DNA of 19,486 nt. Origin: CAYYNP01 sp964472545. GTDB lineage: Bacteria; Planctomycetota; Planctomycetia; Pirellulales; Thermoguttaceae. Under the pieces are notes generated by a model. The model was not told the origin of the DNA. It was given only the letters and a program-made list of their open reading frames with translations, and searched no databases. The position numbers and the translations under genes were made by a program. Of this stretch, positions 13,297 to 19,486 are shown in pieces (the first letter of the stretch is position 1; each line of letters opens with the position of its first letter). Location: positions 1 through 19,486 of the forward strand of contig CAYYNP010000196.1 of assembly GCA_964472545.1 (NCBI GenBank), read 5' to 3'.

Positions 13297-15507
13297 ATGG
13301 GAGCCAAGTCCATTTTTTCGATACTCATCGCGTCGGTCATCGCGGTGGCACTCGTGGTCGTATTCACCATGCAGTGGGGATGGATGGGAACCTTGGGGGC
13401 TGTTGCCCTGGTCATGACACCGGTTTTCGGGCTGACCGTGCTGGTCATCCGCTGCTGGCGGAAGGTGGAGCAGGGCACCGCCTTGATCATCACCGGTGCC
13501 CGAGAGCCGACGGTCCACTTCTCCAAGGCGATCGTTTGGCCGTTGGTTCGCCGCGCGGAAATCATGGATATCTCGGTCAGGCGAATCGAGATCTTCCGTC
13601 ACGGCACCGAGGGCCTGGTGTGTAAGGATAACGTGCGGGCCGACATCAAGGTCGCCTTCTACGTTCGCGTGAACAACAACCAGGAAGACGTGCTGCAGGT
13701 GGCTCAGACCGTCGGTGCGGCTCGGGCATCCGCGGAGAGTCAACTGATCGAGCTGTTCGACGCCAAGTTCTCCGAGGCCTTGAAGACCGTGGGCAAGCAA
13801 TTCGACTTTGTCGAACTGTATACCTCCCGCGATTCCTTCAAAGACCAGATGCTCAAGGTCATCGGCCGGGACCTCAACGGCTACGTCCTCGACGACGCGG
13901 CCATCGACTACCTCGAGCAGACGCCGCTGGAGAAGCTCGACCCGACCAACATCCTCGACTCCGAGGGCATCAAGAAGATCACCGACAAGACGGCTCAACA
14001 GCAGATCCTGGCCAACGATATCACGCGCGAGAAAGAGAAGACGATCAAGAAGCAGGACGTGGAAGCCCGCGAGGCGATCCTCGAACTCGAACGCCAACAG
14101 GCCGAGGCGGAGGAAAAGCAGCATCGCGAGGTGGCGACGGTGACGTCGCGCGAACGGGCCGAGGCCGAAAAGGTGGCCCAGGAGGAGCGGCTGAAGGCCG
14201 AGCGGGCACGGATCGCAACCGATGAGGAAGTCGCCATCGCCGAGGAGAACAAGAACCGCCAGGTTATCGTGGCCCAGCGAAACAAGGAGCGTACCGACCA
14301 GGTGGAAACCGAGCGGGTCGAAAAGGACCGCATGCTCGAGGTCACCGAGCGCCAACGGGTCGTCTCGCTGGCCGACATCGAGAAAGACAAGGCGATCGAG
14401 GTCGAGAAGCGGGCCATCCAGGAGGTGATCCGCGAGCGGGTGATGGTCGAGCGGGCGGTCGTGGAAGAAGAAGAGAAGATCAAAGACACCCACGAGATCG
14501 CCACCGCCAACCGTTCTAAGACGGTGGCCATTACGGCGGCCGAAGAGGAAGCCCAGCAGGCGCTGGTCAAGGAGATCAAGGCCGCCGAGGCCGGACGCGA
14601 CGCCACGAAGTTCACCGCCGAGCAAGAGGTGATCGCCGCACAAGCCGCCCGCGACGCCGCCGAGCGTGAAGCGGCCGGCAAGAAGCTGATGGCCGAGGGC
14701 ATCACCGCCGAAGAAGCCGCGATGGGATTCGCCGAGGCCAACGTGATCGAGAAGAAGGCCGTGGCCGAAGCCCGGGGCACCGAGGCCAAGGCCGGGGCGC
14801 TCGAGAAACACGGCACGGCCGAAGCCACCGTACTGGAGAAGAAGGCCACGGCCGAGGCCGTCGGCGTGGAAGCCATGGCGGTTGCCGAGGCCAAGGGCCT
14901 CGAGGCCAAGGCCGTCGGCGTCGAGAAGCACGGCGGCGCCGAGGCCACCGTGATGCAGCAGAAGTACAACGCCGAGGCCAACGGCATCACCGAAAAGGCC
15001 AAGGCGATGAAGCTCTACAACGAGGCCGGCCAGGGACACGAGGAGTTCAAGCTCCGGCTGGCCAAGGACAAGGACGTCGAACTGGCCGCGATCGAAGCCC
15101 AGCAGGAGATCGCCACGCAACAGGCCGACATCGTCGGCAAGGCGCTCGAGTCGGCACGGATCGACATCGTCGGCGGCGAGACCGAGTTCTTCGACCGGAT
15201 CACCAACGCCATCGCGTCGGGCAAGACGGTCGACCGCTATGTGGACAACAGCCAGGTATTGACCGACGTGAAGAGCACGTTCTTCAACGGCGATCCCGAC
15301 TACTTCCTCGAGAAGCTCCAGGGATTCGTCGGCCAGTTCAATCTCGGCAGCGAGGACGTGAAGAACCTTTCGATCGCCGCGCTGATCGCCAAGATGATGG
15401 GCCTCACGGCGGACGAAGCGATCCGCACCGAGTTGGAGAAGATCCTGGGCATGGCCCAAGCCGCGGGAATGGCCGACAAACCGGCCGGTACCTTGCAGGT
15501 TTCCTAA
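13297..15507 (+). CDS. YqiK-type flotillin (SPFH-domain protein)
   Basis: A 736-residue membrane scaffold protein. Two hydrophobic stretches (about 6-24 and 28-52) anchor it. An SPFH/band-7 domain spans about 55-225 (VEQGTALIITG ... SVRRIEIFRHGTEGLVCKDN ... ADIKVAFYVRV). Residues 230-580 are a long charged coiled coil rich in Glu, Ala, Lys and Arg, typical of flotillins, with a duplicated 40-residue unit near its end. The C-terminal 150 residues are less repetitive and may drive oligomerisation. Flotillins form large ring- or cage-like assemblies that organise membrane domains. The start is supported by GGGAG shortly upstream and by the 2-bp gap after the yqiJ-like gene. A hairpin terminator follows the stop, and then the giant ATPase gene. 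Family assignment is firm; the process it serves is not known. Confidence 0.92.
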   Translation: MGAKSIFSILIASVIAVALVVVFTMQWGWMGTLGAVALVMTPVFGLTVLVIRCWRKVEQGTALIITGAREPTVHFSKAIVWPLVRRAEIMDISVRRIEIFRHGTEGLVCKDNVRADIKVAFYVRVNNNQEDVLQVAQTVGAARASAESQLIELFDAKFSEALKTVGKQFDFVELYTSRDSFKDQMLKVIGRDLNGYVLDDAAIDYLEQTPLEKLDPTNILDSEGIKKITDKTAQQQILANDITREKEKTIKKQDVEAREAILELERQQAEAEEKQHREVATVTSRERAEAEKVAQEERLKAERARIATDEEVAIAEENKNRQVIVAQRNKERTDQVETERVEKDRMLEVTERQRVVSLADIEKDKAIEVEKRAIQEVIRERVMVERAVVEEEEKIKDTHEIATANRSKTVAITAAEEEAQQALVKEIKAAEAGRDATKFTAEQEVIAAQAARDAAEREAAGKKLMAEGITAEEAAMGFAEANVIEKKAVAEARGTEAKAGALEKHGTAEATVLEKKATAEAVGVEAMAVAEAKGLEAKAVGVEKHGGAEATVMQQKYNAEANGITEKAKAMKLYNEAGQGHEEFKLRLAKDKDVELAAIEAQQEIATQQADIVGKALESARIDIVGGETEFFDRITNAIASGKTVDRYVDNSQVLTDVKSTFFNGDPDYFLEKLQGFVGQFNLGSEDVKNLSIAALIAKMMGLTADEAIRTELEKILGMAQAAGMADKPAGTLQVS
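14767..15006 (+). repeat. 120-bp tandem duplication inside the flotillin coiled coil
   Basis: Residues 491-530 and 531-570 align end to end with a period of 40 residues (120 bp): EARGTEAKAGALEKHGTAEA against EAKGLEAKAVGVEKHGGAEA, continuing with TVLEKK/TVMQQK and AEAVG/AEANG. The copies have diverged, so the duplication is old or constrained by coiled-coil geometry. Confidence 0.75.
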
Positions 15508-15517
15508 GAAGGGCAAC

Positions 15518-15554
15518 GGTCCGGTCCCGGGTGTGTCGGGGCCGGGCCGCTTTT
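15518..15554 (+). terminator. Terminator-like hairpin between the flotillin and ATPase genes
   Basis: Arm 15518-15529 (GGTCCGGTCCCG) pairs with 15537-15548 over 12 bp, two of them G-U, around a 7-nt loop. GCTTTT follows. It begins 10 bp after the flotillin stop. It probably ends or thins transcription before the ATPase gene. Confidence 0.6.
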
Positions 15555-15600
15555 GCCTTGGCTCAACGGCTCCTAGGATCTCTTGCAGAGGAACCCTCCA

Positions 15601-18600
15601 ATGGCTGAATCCGACACGCAGTCCGAACCGCAACCGGACGTCCAACAGCCGGACGCGCCCGCTGAGAGCGGCCTGGAACAGGGCACCTACGAGGTCATCC
15701 GCAATCGGCTCCGCAACGCCGGAACCGATCTGCGCGGGCGGCTGGATCAACTCAACGCCGCGCGGAAGGACGTCTTCGGGGCGATCGAAACGAAGCTCCT
15801 CGCCACCGAACGGGTGACCACCTCGAACAACTGCGTACCCCGCGACATGGCGCCGGTGGGCGGCCGGTTCCTCTTCGGCTACAACGTCCACATCGGGATG
15901 AAGTCGACCACCAGCCCCGAGGACGTCTTTGCCGCCTACGCATTTCGCGACGGGACCTTCCACGAAGAGCCGCTGGAGTTGATCGACGACGAGCAGTTTC
16001 GCCGCGATTTCGAGGAGCTGTTCAAGTACTACAAGAAGACCGTCTTTGCCAAGTTCGCCGAGATCGGGCCGTATCTCTATATGGTCTTTCGCATCAGCGA
16101 CGACGTGAAGGACGTCAAGACGTTCAAGTGGCTGATCGAGGGCGACAGGCTGAAGTACGTCGACGCCCGCAGCGAACACGAGTTCCGCTTTCCCCCGCAA
16201 CACGGCTTCGAGTGGACCCGAACCCATCGCGACATGCACCTGGCCGGGGAGCATCCGCACGTTTCGATCGAGGACCGGTTGTTCGTCGAGACGGTCGGTG
16301 GCGATCTGACGATCAAGATCGAGAACAACACCGAAAGCGGCGAGGGCATCTACGCCGAAGACGTCGACAACCCGGATCAGACACTCGACGACGCCGAAAT
16401 CTTCTACGCCAGCCTCGGCAGCCTGATCCTGCTGAAGATCCGCCCGTATCAGGAGCAGCAATATCGCCACTTCGTCTATTGCGAAAAGACCCGCCAGGCG
16501 TTGCGGCTGGATACGCTCGAACAAGCCTGTGTGCTGTTGCCCGACGACCACGGGCTGATCTTCTCCAACGGCTACTTCCTGCAAACCGGCGAGTACAAGA
16601 CGTTCGAGAGCGATCTTTCGGGAATGGTTTTCGGCGAGCGGATCGCCTCGCCCAACGGCGAGGATTTCCTCTACGTCTTCTACAATCGCCGCTCGGGCGT
16701 CTACATCCTGCTGCCGTACAACCTGATCGAACAGAAGGTCGACACGCCGATCGTCTGCAACGGCTATTCGTTGTTCGACGACGGCACGATGCTCTACTTC
16801 AAGTGCCACGACGACCCGCAGAGACACCACGCCGTCCAGGTCTGGCAGACGCCCTACACCGGGGCCGATTACGAGGCGCCCACCCAGGCCGATTCGTATC
16901 TCTACAAGATCGGCAACCGCGATATCGTCCGCGGCATGGCCGAGTGCCACGAGGTGCTGGGGCTGATCGCCAAGGAAGACACTTACGCCAACCTGTTCGT
17001 CGATCTGGCCAAGAAGACCGGCGACGTGATGGACGCCTACTATTGGCTGGGCGACGAGCAGACGTTCAGTTTGCGCACAGCTCTGGCGACGATCAAGGAA
17101 GCGGCCGACGCGGCCATTGCGGAGTATGACAAAGTCGTTGCCGTACGCCGCAACACCGAGGCGGAGTTCAAGCGCGTCGCCACGCAGACCCGCGATATCG
17201 TCTCCTCGATCCACTCCCGGCGATTCGAGGTGATCGGCGATTTCGTCTCCTCCTTGACCGACTTGCGGACGGTCCGCGGCGATATCATTTCGCTGCGCGA
17301 TCTGCGCTACGTCGATTACGCCAAAGTCGACGCGCTGGAGGAGGAAGTCCAAGAGCATACCGACCGGGCCGCTAAGAACTGCGTTACGTTCTTGCTGAAG
17401 CCGGAATCGCTGGTTCCCTATGAAGAGTCGGTCGCCGCGCATCGCGCCGCGATCGACGGCCTGCAGAAGGTGACCGACGCCAAAGAGCTCGAAGAAAAGG
17501 TCACCACCAGCGCCTCCGAACTGGAGATGCTGATCGAGATCGTCAGCAACCTGAAGATCGACGACGCCACCCAGCGGACCGCGATCATCGACGGCATCTC
17601 GGGCATCTTCTCGCAACTCAACCAGACCCGCGCCGCGCTGAAGAACAAGCGGCAGGACCTGGCCAGCGTAGAGGGCGTGGCCGAATTCAACTCGCAGTTG
17701 AAGCTCTTGAACCAAGGCGTGGTCAACTATCTCGACGTCTGCGACACGCCCCAGAAGTGCGAAGAGTATCTGACCAAGCAGATGGTGCAGATCGAGGAAC
17801 TCGAAGGCCGCTTCGCCGAGTTCGACGAGTTCGTGGCCCAACTTACCGAGAAACGCGAAGAGATCTACAACGCCTTCGAGAGCCGCAAGCTGCAGTTGAT
17901 CGAAGCCCGCAACAAACGGGCCAACACGCTGCTCTCGGCTGCCGATCGGATCCTCAAAGGCATCAAGGCCCGGGTCGACGGCTTTACCACGGTCAACGAG
18001 ATCAACGGCTACTTCGCCGCCGACTTGATGATCGAGAAGGTCCGCGACATCGTGGCCGACCTGACCGAGCTGGGCGATACGGTCAAAGTCGACGACGTCC
18101 AGAGCCGGCTGAAAACGATCAAAGAAGACGCCGTACGGCAGTTGAAGGACCGCCAGGACCTCTACGAAGAGGGCGAAAACGTCATCCGCTTGGGCAACCA
18201 CCGCTTCTCGGTCAACAACCAGACCTTCGACCTGACCACCGTGTTGCGCGACGGCCGGATGTGCTACCATTTGACCGGCACCGACTTCTTCCAGCCGATC
18301 GAAGACGAGGAGTTTCTCGCGACGGTCGACGTCTGGGATCAGGAGGTCGTTTCCGAGAATCGCGAGGTCTACCGCGGGGAATATCTGGCCTACCAGTTGT
18401 TGCAGGCAGCCGGCAGCGACGGCGTTCCGGAGGCCGACGCGCTGAACCAGGCCGGCGACGACGAACTCTCGGCAACCGTGCAGCGTTTCATGGGGCCGCG
18501 ATACGCCGAGGGCTATCTCAAGGGCGTCCACGACCACGACGGCGCGTTAATCCTCCGCGCATTGCTACGGCAACGGGCGGCCGTGGGGCTGTTGGGCTTC

Positions 18601-19486
18601 CATCCCCGAGCCCGGGCACTGGCCTCGGTATTCTGGTTTCAGTTTGCCGACGCCGAGCGCAAGGAGATGATCGCCGCGAAGCTCAACGGCTTCGGCGCGG
18701 TCGCCGAGCTTTTCCCCGACGCCGGCACGCAACAGCAGTATATCGCCGAGCTACAGGCGCTCGTCGGCGAATACGTCGAGGCGACCGGTGCCTTTCCGGC
18801 GCATCTGGCGAGTCAGGCCGGCGAGTACCTCTTCGCCGAACTCACCCGCGGCGGCCAGTTCGTCATCAGCCCGCGTGCGAGGGACCTTCATCGAGCGTTT
18901 GCCGCCCATCTGGAACAGACCCATTTCGTGGAGAAACACCGCCAGGGCGCCGAGGAAGTCGAGGGCGATCCGCATACGGCCTTCCTGTTGCACCGCGATT
19001 GGCTGACGGCGTTTCTGGCCACCCGTGACGACGAGGAGGAACAAGAGTTCGCCGACGAGGTGGCTGCACTGTTGCTGACCGACTCATTCGACGAAAGCCG
19101 CGTTGTCGAGGCCACGCTCAGCGAAGACCTCTCCGGCATGGTTGGCAGCCACGCGTTGATTGCCGAGGCGACGTATCATTTGAACTACAACGCTTTCCTG
19201 ATGAAGCTGCAACAGTATCAGCAGGAGGTCGTGCCGCGTTTCGAGGCCTATGGGCGGTTGAAGAAGGAGTTGGTCGACCGAGAACGCGACCAGATGCGGC
19301 TCGACGAGTTCCGCCCCCGCGTGCTGACGTCGTTCGTCCGCAACCGACTGATCGACGAGGTCTATTTGCCGCTGTTGGGCGACAATCTGGCCAAGCAGAT
19401 GGGCGTCGTCGGCGAGGGCAAGCGGACCGACCGCATGGGGCTGCTGCTGCTGATTTCTCCGCCGGGCTACGGCAAGACGACGTTGA
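15601..19486 (+). CDS. Giant coiled-coil AAA-type ATPase, 5' part (3' end outside window)
   Basis: The first 1295 codons are open to the window edge. The start is the ATG at 15601, with AGAGGA eight bases upstream. A Pro/Gln/Glu-rich N-terminus (1-25) precedes a conserved block (CVPRDMAPVGGRFLFGYNVH, about 77-96), then a beta-rich region to about residue 470 (FVETVGGDLTIKIENNTESG and YVFYNRRSGVYILLPYNLIE). A long helical coiled-coil region covers about 495-860, followed by a mixed helical region. The window stops just after the Walker A motif SPPGYGKTT (1286-1294, Lys1292), so Walker B and the rest of the AAA module lie beyond the window. I recall such proteins, about 1600-1750 residues, annotated loosely as 'DNA repair ATPase' in planctomycetes and actinomycetes beside flotillins; no repair motif is visible here. 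It likely acts as the motor working on the YqiJ/YqiK membrane scaffold, which is inference. Confidence 0.85.
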   Translation, partial: MAESDTQSEPQPDVQQPDAPAESGLEQGTYEVIRNRLRNAGTDLRGRLDQLNAARKDVFGAIETKLLATERVTTSNNCVPRDMAPVGGRFLFGYNVHIGMKSTTSPEDVFAAYAFRDGTFHEEPLELIDDEQFRRDFEELFKYYKKTVFAKFAEIGPYLYMVFRISDDVKDVKTFKWLIEGDRLKYVDARSEHEFRFPPQHGFEWTRTHRDMHLAGEHPHVSIEDRLFVETVGGDLTIKIENNTESGEGIYAEDVDNPDQTLDDAEIFYASLGSLILLKIRPYQEQQYRHFVYCEKTRQALRLDTLEQACVLLPDDHGLIFSNGYFLQTGEYKTFESDLSGMVFGERIASPNGEDFLYVFYNRRSGVYILLPYNLIEQKVDTPIVCNGYSLFDDGTMLYFKCHDDPQRHHAVQVWQTPYTGADYEAPTQADSYLYKIGNRDIVRGMAECHEVLGLIAKEDTYANLFVDLAKKTGDVMDAYYWLGDEQTFSLRTALATIKEAADAAIAEYDKVVAVRRNTEAEFKRVATQTRDIVSSIHSRRFEVIGDFVSSLTDLRTVRGDIISLRDLRYVDYAKVDALEEEVQEHTDRAAKNCVTFLLKPESLVPYEESVAAHRAAIDGLQKVTDAKELEEKVTTSASELEMLIEIVSNLKIDDATQRTAIIDGISGIFSQLNQTRAALKNKRQDLASVEGVAEFNSQLKLLNQGVVNYLDVCDTPQKCEEYLTKQMVQIEELEGRFAEFDEFVAQLTEKREEIYNAFESRKLQLIEARNKRANTLLSAADRILKGIKARVDGFTTVNEINGYFAADLMIEKVRDIVADLTELGDTVKVDDVQSRLKTIKEDAVRQLKDRQDLYEEGENVIRLGNHRFSVNNQTFDLTTVLRDGRMCYHLTGTDFFQPIEDEEFLATVDVWDQEVVSENREVYRGEYLAYQLLQAAGSDGVPEADALNQAGDDELSATVQRFMGPRYAEGYLKGVHDHDGALILRALLRQRAAVGLLGFHPRARALASVFWFQFADAERKEMIAAKLNGFGAVAELFPDAGTQQQYIAELQALVGEYVEATGAFPAHLASQAGEYLFAELTRGGQFVISPRARDLHRAFAAHLEQTHFVEKHRQGAEEVEGDPHTAFLLHRDWLTAFLATRDDEEEQEFADEVAALLLTDSFDESRVVEATLSEDLSGMVGSHALIAEATYHLNYNAFLMKLQQYQQEVVPRFEAYGRLKKELVDRERDQMRLDEFRPRVLTSFVRNRLIDEVYLPLLGDNLAKQMGVVGEGKRTDRMGLLLLISPPGYGKTTL

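Noticed and set aside
13204..18537. A 1777-codon open frame on the minus strand
   Set aside because: It lies antisense to the flotillin and ATPase genes, whose proteins have recognisable domains and ribosome binding sites. The antisense peptide is a low-complexity Leu/Val/Asp/Arg product typical of reading GC-rich coiled-coil codons backwards.

Overview
The window is a GC-rich bacterial fragment, most likely from a planctomycete (Pirellulales-like). I infer this from protein families and gene style rather than from any marker gene. The indicators are a Tat-exported metallo-beta-lactamase-fold protein, a CehA/McbA-type metallohydrolase, a LarA-like enzyme, a YqiJ/YqiK/giant ATPase cluster, and palindromic repeats of the kind seen between planctomycete genes. 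No rRNA, tRNA, integrase or transposase gene was seen.

Left part (1-4358, + strand): the end of a dissimilatory sulfite reductase operon in the order dsrB (3' part), dsrD, dsrL, dsrN. The siroheme/[4Fe-4S] cysteines of DsrB and its ferredoxin cysteines are present. DsrD is normally found in sulfate or sulfite reducers. DsrL is a flavin/iron-sulfur NAD(P)H oxidoreductase that exchanges electrons with DsrAB. DsrN amidates the siroheme. Together they suggest NAD(P)H-linked sulfite reduction, or possibly sulfur disproportionation. An 84-bp imperfect palindrome sits in frame inside dsrN, and a composite repeat block begins exactly at the dsrN stop codon.

Middle-left (4498-5990): two divergent genes share a 296-bp intergenic region with a recognisable promoter on each side. 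One is a HEAT-repeat protein resembling the DVU0298 family (- strand). The other is a MerR-family regulator with a six-cysteine 'two-CW' tail (+ strand). Both types recall proteins of anaerobic sulfate reducers, so they may belong functionally with the dsr genes.

Centre (6127-12338, all - strand): in order of transcription, a CehA/McbA-type metallohydrolase, an exported cupin, a Tat-exported protein with two metallo-beta-lactamase-fold domains, a LarA-family enzyme with correctly spaced nickel-pincer ligands, and a small zinc-ribbon protein. A 27-bp-arm inverted repeat separates the cupin gene from the metallo-beta-lactamase gene.

Right part (12587-19486, + strand): a YqiJ/NfeD-like OB-fold membrane protein, a YqiK-type flotillin, and the first 1295 codons of a giant coiled-coil ATPase. 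The window ends just after the ATPase Walker A motif. These three look like one membrane-scaffold and remodelling system, with a terminator-like hairpin before the ATPase gene. No gene-free stretch exceeds 300 bp.
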